This document shows, piece after piece, positions 7,234 to 14,110 of a DNA stretch of 26,475 nucleotides. Every line of letters begins with the position of its first letter. The stretch's first letter is position 1. Where the stretch lies: positions 1 through 26,475 of the IMG/VR virus record IMGVR_UViG_3300017991_002649, one strand, 5' to 3'. This DNA comes from a virus. The notes under the pieces are model-generated. The model had not been told where the DNA came from. It saw only the letters and a list, made by a program, of their open reading frames with translations, and searched no databases. The translations under genes were made by a program, and so were the position numbers.

Positions 7234-7563
7234 TTAAAAAGCTGAAGTCGATGAAGAGCATGAAAAGCGCAAAATCGGTGGTTCCGCTCCGCAATCACAT
7301 CTTTCCATTCGCCAACCGTTCCAATCTGATTTTGCAATTTGACCCGTATCTCTGCATTTGGGACACTTTGGCGGAGGTAGCGGGTGTCGACAGGTCGGGC
7401 GCTCTCGCTCGTCTTTTACGACCCATCCCGAGCCACTGCACGTCTGGCACATGACCTCTGGACACCTTTCCCCGTTTGGGCCGCAATAGCACATTACCAT
7501 CCCATTATTCTTCGGGTCGGGGATAGCCCCTTTCCCGTGGCACGTTGGACATAATATATTCAT
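7234..7563 (-). CDS. DnaJ-type zinc-finger protein (stand-alone)
   Basis: 109 residues from the ATG at 7563, chosen for the AGGTG seven bases upstream; three codons earlier an in-frame GTG is possible. The protein is built from Cys-x-x-Cys-x-Gly-x-Gly units like those in the DnaJ central domain: CPTCHGKG (5-12), CQTCSGSG (39-46), CPKCRDTG (67-74), and a terminal CDCG (89-92), with extra cysteines between (25, 27, 34, 58). No J domain or other catalytic domain is present. Such domains bind zinc and usually bind unfolded proteins or partners. It is the last gene before the terminator. The end of the protein (FSCSSSTSAF) is low-complexity. Confidence 0.75.
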   Translation of the reverse strand: MNILCPTCHGKGAIPDPKNNGMVMCYCGPNGERCPEVMCQTCSGSGWVVKDERERPTCRHPLPPPKCPKCRDTGQIAKSDWNGWRMERCDCGAEPPILRFSCSSSTSAF

Positions 7564-7572
7564 GCTTTTCAC

Positions 7573-8655
7573 CTATCCTTTCGGAAGTCCTTTCAGATAG
7601 CCTTCCTTATCCGATGCGACCATGAAATCCTTGACGCCACCCTTTTCGATAATCTCCTTCAATTGCTCTTCAAAGCAGAAGTACAACCGGATAACGCCTC
7701 CGGCTTTGTCCTGCCATCCTTCAAGCCCGAGATCATCAGGAGATAAATCTTGCCGTATCTGCGCTCCTGCGCCAACACTGACGTCTTTGCTTTTCTTTGG
7801 CGTTGGGGCTTCAGATTGGCCGCTGATACTACTCCGCAAAGCATTGCAATTCACTTTTCCGCTTGTCTTCTCTTCAATTTGAGACACATGAAAAACGTTA
7901 ACACTCTGTGGGGCAATCAATCCTTTGGACAGCTGATCCCCAGAAAGGCAGATTGTACTGCTATCGTACGTCTGGTGATCCGACGAGTTGCTTGTCGTGT
8001 AAACCATTTGCCCGCCATAGCCACTAAACCCCCGCGTGATTCGTTGCGGTGGCGTTCTTGAAACTTTGGGCTTGTAAAATGCAAAACCAAAAGCTGGTAC
8101 GGTGTTTTCTTTTCCAATTACCGCACTGGCAATATCTCGCTTGTCTTCATCGGTGAAAAAGAATTGCCGTACCGTTCCATCCGGTTGCCTGAATCCATCC
8201 CACCAAAGCGTATTGGGATGACAAACGTAATTTTGCGGTGGCCAAGAGTAGTTGCATTCCTCACAAAAATAGCCATGCGAAAAAGGCTTGTCATGAACAG
8301 GACACTTGTCAGCATACTGCTCCAACCCCAAACCTTCAAGCTTGCGTCCGGTGATAGGATTCATTCCTTTGACGCTGGGAACAATTGTCGTGTTCATTGC
8401 ATCATTCATCGTCCAATCAAACCACAATCCCCATCCGACATCAATAGGACAAACATACGCCCCTGCTTCGCGTACCCAAGAATCCGGTGCGCCGGGCAAT
8501 GCGGCAATTGGGAAAACGGGAATGGGTTGACCGGGAGGGAGACCGTGAACCTGTTCACCTTCAAGACGCTCTGCCTTCATCAATCTTGCCTTGAAGCTGG
8601 CATGTTCCATTTCATGAACATAACCACCTTTGGCAAGTTCTTTTACGTAATCCAT
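7573..8655 (-). CDS. Conserved-looking hypothetical protein with a CxxH/CxxC zinc site
   Basis: 360 residues, no named family recognised. Residues 118-134 (CPVHDKPFSHGYFCEEC) form a likely zinc site of the type C-x2-H-x9-C-x2-C, followed by NYSWPPQNYVCHPNTLWWDGFRQ. The middle (GFAFYKPKV, then RGFSGYGGQMVY) looks like beta structure. The C-terminal part (GVIRLYFCFEEQLKEII, ending YLKGLPKG) looks like a separate domain. The gene has AAGGA upstream of its ATG. The hairpin at 8682-8707 lies between it and the upstream gene, suggesting that the two are separately adjusted at the RNA level. A virion or surface role is possible but not shown. Confidence 0.7.
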   Translation of the reverse strand: MDYVKELAKGGYVHEMEHASFKARLMKAERLEGEQVHGLPPGQPIPVFPIAALPGAPDSWVREAGAYVCPIDVGWGLWFDWTMNDAMNTTIVPSVKGMNPITGRKLEGLGLEQYADKCPVHDKPFSHGYFCEECNYSWPPQNYVCHPNTLWWDGFRQPDGTVRQFFFTDEDKRDIASAVIGKENTVPAFGFAFYKPKVSRTPPQRITRGFSGYGGQMVYTTSNSSDHQTYDSSTICLSGDQLSKGLIAPQSVNVFHVSQIEEKTSGKVNCNALRSSISGQSEAPTPKKSKDVSVGAGAQIRQDLSPDDLGLEGWQDKAGGVIRLYFCFEEQLKEIIEKGGVKDFMVASDKEGYLKGLPKG

Positions 8656-8681
8656 TTTTATATCCTTTCAGAAAGTGCTCA

Positions 8682-8707
8682 GCCCGTGGGAGTTTCCTCC
8701 CACGGGC
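8682..8707 (-). promoter_or_regulatory. Very stable GNRA-capped RNA hairpin between two genes
   Basis: On the minus strand GCCCGTGGGAG pairs perfectly over 11 bases with CTCCCACGGGC around a GAAA loop, giving a G/C-rich stem with a GNRA tetraloop. It begins 15 bases after the stop of the gene at 8722-9711 and ends 27 bases before the next ATG. No T-run follows, so it is not a standard intrinsic terminator. It may instead protect the upstream mRNA from 3' exonucleases, act as a processing site, or cause pausing. Confidence 0.7.
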
Positions 8708-8721
8708 CAAACATTTATGAT

Positions 8722-9711
8722 TTAGAAACGCTGTTTCTGGTTCGGGTTCATCGGGTCCGCATATTGACGCCCTGATGTATCCGACATTCTCACTTTCAGA
8801 TTTGGCAGAGAGTCAACTTCCTTCCGCTCATCAAAGACGAGCGCCACATGAGGATAGTTCAACCGCAAACCTTCCAAACCGCCTTGAACAGCAAGACCAA
8901 TGAATTGGCGAATATCAGGAGTCCTGCTTGTGATCTCCTCCAATTCAAGAGCAATGCGGGCAAACTGCATACATTCGTAATCAATTCCTTCCCAGACCTG
9001 CTTTGACTTGTCACAGAATCCATCCACAAGCAATGTATCTTTGTGGAAAGGACAGTGAAAATAAAACATCGCAGGAAATTCGCCAGCACGATAAAGCCGC
9101 TTCAAACTGTCGGCGACTTTGTAATTGACAGGCATTGTACGGCCACGGCGAGCTTCCCGCAACATTCTGAGCGTCGTTTCAACGTCCACAACGGCATCTT
9201 CTCTGTTGTTGAAAACAACAAAAGGACGATCATTGCTTCGCCTTTTAAGCTCGTCAATGATTGAGACCTCACATTCAGGACCGTAAGCTTCAACAAGTTC
9301 CTTGTCCTTCATTTGTCCCGGCGTACGGAGCGTTTCCTTCAAGCCCTGACTGAACTTTTCAAAGCCGCTGCTCAATTCCTTATAAGCAACGTCTGTCGTG
9401 GGCGCGGTTCTTTCTGTAAGGATAGCCCAGACACGTCTGAATCGAACCGCAGGCAGATATGGAGAGCCGCCAGTTTCGCAGAAAACACGTCTCGCTTCTC
9501 CCTCTGGACAATCAACCATTAACAACTCATGCGATTCAGCATCCCTGTAAACTCCAAGCAGGCCAAGTTTGTCCCAGATGTGCTTTGCGGCAAGTTTCTT
9601 CCGCTCTTCATCTGAGGCTTTGATAATAAAATTGGGAATGCCCAAAACGATATGAGCTGCTTCGTTGACTTTTGATTCAAGTTTTTCAACAGTAAATTTA
9701 TTCGCAGACAT
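8722..9711 (-). CDS. Hypothetical 329-residue protein
   Basis: First gene after the 9881 promoter. I chose the ATG at 9711 because AAAGGAAC lies eight bases upstream; the longer in-frame ATG at 9783 has no binding site. No known family is recognised. A CPFHKDTLLVDGFC stretch near residues 245-258 may bind metal and echoes the CPVH site of the next gene. The C-terminal end (DPMNPNQKQRF) is basic and polar. A long leader before it and a stable hairpin directly after it suggest that this mRNA is regulated or made in large amounts. Confidence 0.7.
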   Translation of the reverse strand: MSANKFTVEKLESKVNEAAHIVLGIPNFIIKASDEERKKLAAKHIWDKLGLLGVYRDAESHELLMVDCPEGEARRVFCETGGSPYLPAVRFRRVWAILTERTAPTTDVAYKELSSGFEKFSQGLKETLRTPGQMKDKELVEAYGPECEVSIIDELKRRSNDRPFVVFNNREDAVVDVETTLRMLREARRGRTMPVNYKVADSLKRLYRAGEFPAMFYFHCPFHKDTLLVDGFCDKSKQVWEGIDYECMQFARIALELEEITSRTPDIRQFIGLAVQGGLEGLRLNYPHVALVFDERKEVDSLPNLKVRMSDTSGRQYADPMNPNQKQRF

Positions 9712-9880
9712 GATTTGTTCCTTTCGCTCACTTGCAACCTTGTTATCGGTCGCGGATTCGTTAGCTTTTGTATCTGTCAACATTGACGAATGCGTTTGCT
9801 AACAAAACTCGTGTCACCTGTAAGGCCAGTGACGCACCACTTCAATTCATAGGCGACTCCTTTCTTGCCCCACTCGTCCT
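9712..9880 (-). promoter_or_regulatory. Long 5' leader with a two-codon mini-ORF
   Basis: About 165 bases lie between the promoter and the chosen start at 9711. Within it, a strong AAGGAG is followed six bases later by ATG-AAT-TGA (9842-9850), a two-codon reading frame. Downstream, GTCAC...GTGAC could form a short hairpin. A TTG-initiated 22-codon frame (starting five bases after the mini-ORF's first base) ends TGTTGA, overlapping the in-frame ATG at 9783. Any of these may regulate translation. No riboswitch class is recognised. Confidence 0.4.
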
Positions 9881-9908
9881 ATTATACAACCCAGAGATAT
9901 TTTTTCAA
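9881..9908 (-). promoter_or_regulatory. Sigma70-like promoter (TTGAAA, 16 bp, TATAAT)
   Basis: The minus strand carries TTGAAA at 9908-9903 and, after a 16-base spacer, TATAAT at 9886-9881 in the shared context GGTTGTATAATA. It lies 23 bases after the radical SAM stop codon and drives the 8722-9711 gene and those behind it. It is the only one of the four TTGTATAAT copies with a good -35 hexamer. Confidence 0.75.
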
Positions 9909-9931
9909 CACTTTTTTGAAAAAAGTTTCTC

Positions 9932-11182
9932 TCAAGCCTTTGATGAGTCGTAATCGTAGATCAGATTTCCATTCGCATCTGCGTCTGGTCTTGGTTTTAA
10001 GATTCCTTCGTACATATAGTAAGGGCTTTGTCCTGCATTTGGATTATTCCACAACCAACGCATATAATCCTTGCAAGTATGATTCACAAATGATGCTGCT
10101 TTTTCCGCCGAGCCGCGATTCATTCCAATATTCAAACGCCAAAGGAACGTATCTGCATAAGCCAAGTGAGGATCAATATCATCCCACGTAACATAGCCAC
10201 GTTTCTTTGCAATCATCAACGCTTCGCACCATTGTCCTTTGGAATAACTTCCGGGCCAATCAGCAGGCAGTCCACAACAAGAACCATTATCGCAACGCTC
10301 TTTGAAATGAGCATCACTTACATAAAAGCGCATTCCTGCTTCGCGTGCCGCCTTTTGCATTTCATCGACATAAGGTCGCTTTGTGTTTCTGTTCAAACGC
10401 ATATAGCCCTGATTGTATGAATTCTTTACATAGTATTTCCAAACATCAAAGCCAGCGCACTCACTCATTATTTTTAGACGTTCGCGCAAAATCATTGAAC
10501 GCCTTTCACAACAAAAAAATTCTGTAGACACGGCCCCAGCGCCACGTTTGCCAGATTCTTTGATAAGTTCAATATGACCATTGTTGTGATTCGTAATCCC
10601 AATAATGAAAGGTCGCAATCGCAAAGTCGCGCCACCGCAATTCAAAGCAGTAATCTTTTCAAGGGCTTTAAGTCTTTCTTTTGTCGTAGGAACTCCCGGC
10701 TCAATTTTCTTTACAAAATCTTCATTTGTCATGATGATGCTGACTTTTACGTTCCAATTCTTTTGACCTTTGAATAGTTCCGTATAGCGAGGATCATCGA
10801 GCCACCAAACGCCCTTTGTGCTAAGGCACAATGGATAGTTTATTGCCTTGAAAAACCGTAACAACTCTAATCCAACGCCATACTTCTTTTCAAAATTACA
10901 AAACGGATCAGACAACGAACCCCATTGCATTGTCTTACCCATTCTAATAAATGGCCCAAATTGAGATTTTTCTGGATCGCAGAAATGTTTAACTACGCTT
11001 TCAATCTTAACAGGCTTGACCCTTTTTGCTAAGTAATTTTCTTTCCCGTCTCCAACGGCTCGCTGAAACGTACTGAAGCAATATAAACAGCCATATGAAC
11101 AATTTGAATATTGATCAAACGTCATCGGCATCGAGCAATCGGCAATTTCTGACGTCCACCTTGGTGCTTGATAATAATCCAT
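9932..11182 (-). CDS. Radical SAM enzyme, spore-photoproduct-lyase-like, in the DNA modification operon
   Basis: 416 residues. C28-x3-C32-x2-C35 (NCSYGCLYCF) is the classic ligand motif for the 4Fe-4S cluster that cleaves S-adenosylmethionine. SLSDPFCNFEKK at 89-100 resembles the D-P-x-x-x-x-E motif of the spore photoproduct lyase/Rv2578c branch. The C-terminal half has extra cysteines (C297, C302, C303, within ERCDNGSCCG; also C319 and C370), possibly a second metal centre. It is the last gene of a five-gene operon with PIG-L and glycosyltransferase genes, nine bases after the PIG-L stop. GGACG precedes the ATG. I infer radical chemistry on a DNA base or its sugar decoration; a DNA repair role is the alternative. 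Confidence 0.82.
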   Translation of the reverse strand: MDYYQAPRWTSEIADCSMPMTFDQYSNCSYGCLYCFSTFQRAVGDGKENYLAKRVKPVKIESVVKHFCDPEKSQFGPFIRMGKTMQWGSLSDPFCNFEKKYGVGLELLRFFKAINYPLCLSTKGVWWLDDPRYTELFKGQKNWNVKVSIIMTNEDFVKKIEPGVPTTKERLKALEKITALNCGGATLRLRPFIIGITNHNNGHIELIKESGKRGAGAVSTEFFCCERRSMILRERLKIMSECAGFDVWKYYVKNSYNQGYMRLNRNTKRPYVDEMQKAAREAGMRFYVSDAHFKERCDNGSCCGLPADWPGSYSKGQWCEALMIAKKRGYVTWDDIDPHLAYADTFLWRLNIGMNRGSAEKAASFVNHTCKDYMRWLWNNPNAGQSPYYMYEGILKPRPDADANGNLIYDYDSSKA

Positions 11183-11191
11183 AACGCGTCC

Positions 11192-11788
11192 TTATAGCAC
11201 TTGCCAAATATTCTTGAAACCTTCTGCTAACACCGCCCCACACATTGCTCCTCTTACACGCGCAAGCCCAAAAATCGCTTCTGCGCGACAGTACAATTTG
11301 TTTGCTTGCGTATGATAATGTTTTATGGCTTTTACTTTCCTTTCAACATCTTCCTTCTCTACCTCAACAAACACATCCGCTGCAAAAGAGAAATTACTTC
11401 TCAAAATTTCATAACCCCAAAGCGTTGTCCCTTTGAAAGCACGCTTTGCTTCTTCCAAACTTACTTGATGGTCTTGATGTAAGTCGTCTGGCGCTGGCGT
11501 AAAAACGACATCTAAATCCAATGTATCACGAGCACGTTCAAACGTGCGCAAGATACCAGCTCTTGACGACCAAAGATCGCGATGAGGAAAATTCAAAAGC
11601 TTTATATTCTCTTCCAAACCAAGTTCTTTTGCAGCCGCTTGAACTTCTGGTTCAATATCAAATTCGCTCCGATCAGTCAATGTTAATATTGATACCTTAC
11701 AGCCATTCCGTATTAATTTGGAAATAGTTGCCCCGCAACCTAATTCTGCATCGTCAGGATGGGGCGCAATGACTAAAACAGAATTCAT
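11192..11788 (-). CDS. PIG-L/LmbE-family N-deacetylase
   Basis: 198 residues from the ATG at 11788, whose ATGA overlaps the glycosyltransferase stop; a start four codons earlier is possible. The zinc-binding motif PHPDDAELGCG is at residues 9-19 and the second motif HQDH at 104-107, both complete, so the enzyme should be active. Family members remove acetyl groups from N-acetylglucosamine-containing substrates. With a glycosyltransferase translated just before it and no lipid or mycothiol genes nearby, the likely substrate is an N-acetyl sugar attached to a modified base in phage DNA, leaving a free amine. The family call is firm; the substrate is inferred. Confidence 0.88.
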   Translation of the reverse strand: MNSVLVIAPHPDDAELGCGATISKLIRNGCKVSILTLTDRSEFDIEPEVQAAAKELGLEENIKLLNFPHRDLWSSRAGILRTFERARDTLDLDVVFTPAPDDLHQDHQVSLEEAKRAFKGTTLWGYEILRSNFSFAADVFVEVEKEDVERKVKAIKHYHTQANKLYCRAEAIFGLARVRGAMCGAVLAEGFKNIWQVL

Positions 11789-12555
11789 TGGTTGGACCAT
11801 TCTTTCGGCACCCTCATCGTAAATTCATATGGAGAACTTGCGCGATTTCTTTTTGGGATAAGAAGACCTTTCCATTTATTCATCATGTAATTATACACTT
11901 CTTCTTCCAATCCGGATTTCTTCCACGTATCCATACAACCGCCTGCTGCCTTGCGATAGGTGTAGTCAGACCAAAGATAATCTAAACGTAAAACCCGACG
12001 TCCGCTGACTGCACATTGAAGCGTATAATCATAATCCTGTTTTACCCTGCATTTTTCATCAAACATCAATTCGCAACGCTTGATAATCATGCAATGACCT
12101 TCAACAAACGTGTTAATCGAATGCGGACGCTCTGGACGATAGTAAAATTCATTGGCCGTTGGAGATTCTCCAATGAGATAAAATCCACTTTTCTCTGCAA
12201 GATCAATAGCGTTAAACCATTCGTTCATGTGTTGCTTTGACGACCATTTGACCTTTTTCTTTTTGTCACCATCTGCTGTAAAATATCCAACGACCTTTAT
12301 ATCGTCATCAAGTTGGATTACCCAATCACCCATACTTATCTTTCGCATGATAATATTTCTGATTGGCGTAAGCCCGCCATCTTCAGTATGAGTCTCAATT
12401 TTTGCATTTGGTAAATGCTTTTTGTATTCCTCCAATTCGCGTTCATGAACAAATACCGTTGCGTCTGGGAACAAATTCCAAGTTGTCCCAGCTTCCGCTC
12501 GTTCTTTAGATGGGATTACAATAGAAACTTTCTTCCCGCTTTTTGTTTCATACAT
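11785..12555 (-). CDS. GT-A-fold glycosyltransferase, TET-associated (TAGT) type
   Basis: 256 residues. It has a Rossmann-like N-terminus (VSIVIPSKERA), VHERELEEYKKHLP with the 'VH-x-x-E-x-x-x-Y' pattern of the phage TAGT group, GLTPIRNIIM with R66-N67, and QLDDDI with D83-D85 as the metal/nucleotide-sugar binding acids. KQDYDY at 172-177 supplies later acidic residues. TAGT enzymes were defined as neighbours of TET/JBP base oxidases in phages and are thought to attach sugars to hydroxymethylated bases in DNA. No TET/JBP gene is in this window. The start ATG has AGGTG six bases upstream and follows the ParB stop by three bases. Alternative: a glycosyltransferase acting on a protein or small molecule. 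Confidence 0.75.
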   Translation of the reverse strand: MYETKSGKKVSIVIPSKERAEAGTTWNLFPDATVFVHERELEEYKKHLPNAKIETHTEDGGLTPIRNIIMRKISMGDWVIQLDDDIKVVGYFTADGDKKKKVKWSSKQHMNEWFNAIDLAEKSGFYLIGESPTANEFYYRPERPHSINTFVEGHCMIIKRCELMFDEKCRVKQDYDYTLQCAVSGRRVLRLDYLWSDYTYRKAAGGCMDTWKKSGLEEEVYNYMMNKWKGLLIPKRNRASSPYEFTMRVPKEWSNQ

Positions 12556-12558
12556 GGA

Positions 12559-13251
12559 TCACCTGTTAACTTCGTCAACATCTGAAGGAACATAGACGAC
12601 CTTATCGCCTTTGATACCCAACCGCTTCATCCAAAAGCTTTTCTCTTCATCAGTTGTGTAGGTAAGCAAAAAACGTCCTGCTCTGTCGTCAACGCCTTGA
12701 ATATCAAGTTTAGGTGGGCCTTGTACTTTTTCATCGTCGGACGATCCAGAAGAGTCTCCTGACAATTCTGTAGTTGGAATTTGAGATATTTCGCCCGAAT
12801 CAATTTGAGGCATTTCCAATTGGATTTCGTCAAACCCGAGATTTTCAGAAATGACCGGCATATCAACTTTGATAGACTTCAATATAGCATCAAGCTTTGT
12901 TCTATCCCACGACCCAGCGGCTTTGTCGTTGTTTAAGCTTACGTTCAAAGCTTTTTCTTTAGCCGAGTTTGGTTCAACCTCAACCCATGTGATGTCGTCA
13001 GGATGAATCCAGTCCTGACCCAAATTTTTAAGAGCCTTTATGCGTTGGTGCCCGCCAATAATACGATTCCCTTGTCTGTTCACGGTGATCGTTGACGTCA
13101 ATCGAAAGCCCTCACCACGTTCATCTTCTGGAATGGTATCAGTGTGTTCCTTGATTGAAGCTTTTAAGTTTTCCAGTTCTTCACTCCCAATTATCCTTGG
13201 GTTGTAATCAACAACGTTGAGTGATGTCAAGCCAATCTTTTTTGTGCTCAT
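12559..13251 (-). CDS. ParB/Srx-fold protein, copy 1
   Basis: 230 residues. The first 130 residues are a ParB-like nuclease/CTPase fold: YNPR at 16-19, then GGHQRIKALKNLGQDWIH at 66-83, which is the box II (G-x-H-R/Q-R) motif. A helical region with NNDKAAGSWDRTKLDAIL follows, as in many ParB-like phage proteins. The HTH part of chromosomal ParB is missing. A low-complexity linker (SGDSSGSSDDE) leads to a small C-terminal segment. The GGAGG five bases before the ATG is very good. It is about half identical over its N-terminal half to the gene upstream. Such domains bind CTP or ATP or cut DNA; here they probably act on DNA within the modification operon. Confidence 0.82.
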   Translation of the reverse strand: MSTKKIGLTSLNVVDYNPRIIGSEELENLKASIKEHTDTIPEDERGEGFRLTSTITVNRQGNRIIGGHQRIKALKNLGQDWIHPDDITWVEVEPNSAKEKALNVSLNNDKAAGSWDRTKLDAILKSIKVDMPVISENLGFDEIQLEMPQIDSGEISQIPTTELSGDSSGSSDDEKVQGPPKLDIQGVDDRAGRFLLTYTTDEEKSFWMKRLGIKGDKVVYVPSDVDEVNR

Positions 13252-13262
13252 AATTTCCTCCG

Positions 13263-14021
13263 TTAAGGCGCATCGTTAAAGCGTTCGCAAACAATCGTGA
13301 GCGCATCAGCACTCGTTTTCGCACTATATGTTTCTTTCGCCTTTTTGATGGCGGCTAAAATTTTTTGCCGTTGTTCTGCCGTCACCGCATACGACAGAGG
13401 GTAAAGTTGCGGCATATCCGACGGAACAACGGCTTTACCATCTGTCTCTTCCAATGGCTCTTCCAAAGCAGGACCATCTTCAAAAATGGGTTCTAAGTTG
13501 AATTCTGGTTTCCCCTCTGGCTCGTCCTTTCCAGATTTCTCGGGTTCCTTCTGCGGCAACATTTCTGCTACATCTACGTTTACTTTTTCAAGTTCAATAT
13601 ACGGCAAATCAAGTTTCTCATATAACGCTTCATCGTCAATTTTGATTCCCCGCAAAAGTTCATCAAGCTTTGGCTGATTCCAAAAACCTCCATAGCGTTC
13701 ACTATTGAGCGTTATGTTCAAAGACTTTTCTTTAGAGCTATCCGGTTTAACGTCTACCCAAGTTATATCTTTGACGTGAATCCAATCCTGTCCTAACGAC
13801 TTCAACGCTTTTATTCGTTGGTGTCCGCCAACAATACGATTCCCATTGACGTTGACCGTAACAGTGGTAGTCAGCCGGTAACCTTCGCCTCTTGTCTTCT
13901 TGGGAATAGCCTTGGTATGTTCTTTTATCGACGCCTTCAGACGTTCCAATTCTATATCGGTGATTAGGCGTGGATTGTAGGACAACGCCTGAAGCGTATC
14001 CAACGATACTTTCGTTTTCAT
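13263..14021 (-). CDS. ParB/Srx-fold protein, copy 2 (paralogue)
   Basis: 252 residues from the ATG at 14021, with GAGGAAAT directly upstream; a longer start at 14063 would begin upstream of the likely transcription start. The N-terminal 130 residues repeat copy 1 closely (YNPR at 15-18; GGHQRIKALKSLGQDWIH at 65-82; GFWNQPKLDELL). The C-terminal part differs: an acidic/proline linker and then a helical tail (TAEQRQKILAAIKKAKETY). The two genes are 11 bases apart and arose by tandem duplication. It is the first gene of the operon behind the 14074 promoter. The different tails suggest different partners. Confidence 0.82.
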   Translation of the reverse strand: MKTKVSLDTLQALSYNPRLITDIELERLKASIKEHTKAIPKKTRGEGYRLTTTVTVNVNGNRIVGGHQRIKALKSLGQDWIHVKDITWVDVKPDSSKEKSLNITLNSERYGGFWNQPKLDELLRGIKIDDEALYEKLDLPYIELEKVNVDVAEMLPQKEPEKSGKDEPEGKPEFNLEPIFEDGPALEEPLEETDGKAVVPSDMPQLYPLSYAVTAEQRQKILAAIKKAKETYSAKTSADALTIVCERFNDAP

Positions 14022-14073
14022 ATTTCCTCTGTCGAGAGAGATACTTGTCTCAACAATACGCAAATATAAAATT

Positions 14074-14101
14074 ATTATATGGTTTTCGGGAAGAAAATCA
14101 A
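14074..14101 (-). promoter_or_regulatory. Promoter of the hypermodification operon
   Basis: Minus-strand TTGATT at 14101-14096 and TATAAT at 14079-14074 are separated by exactly 16 bases. The -10 context is CCATATAAT rather than the TTGTATAAT of the four other promoters. It lies in the 89-base gap before the ParB paralogue, about 53 bases upstream of its ATG, and the previous gene ends only ten bases upstream of the -35. This makes 14021-9932 a separate transcription unit. Confidence 0.7.
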
Positions 14102-14110
14102 GAAAAAAAT

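Noticed and set aside
8164-8775. 203-codon open frame on the plus strand
   Set aside because: It runs antisense through two coupled minus-strand genes and across the GNRA hairpin, and has no known motif.
9903-9931. Inverted repeat CTTTTTT/AAAAAAG after the radical SAM gene as a terminator
   Set aside because: Almost no loop is left and the stem is A/T only, with no T-run after it on the minus strand. It is more likely part of the promoter upstream region.
11886-11896. GTGTATAAT on the minus strand as another promoter
   Set aside because: It is inside the glycosyltransferase gene, differs from the shared motif at the first positions, and no gene starts just downstream.
12559-14021. ParB genes as a plasmid/prophage partition system
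   Set aside because: There is no ParA, no HTH domain and no iteron-like repeats. They sit in an operon with sugar and radical enzymes.
14022-14110. T-rich stretch after the metallophosphoesterase stop as a terminator
   Set aside because: T's follow the stop codon, but no G/C stem precedes them; the segment contains the -35 of the operon promoter.
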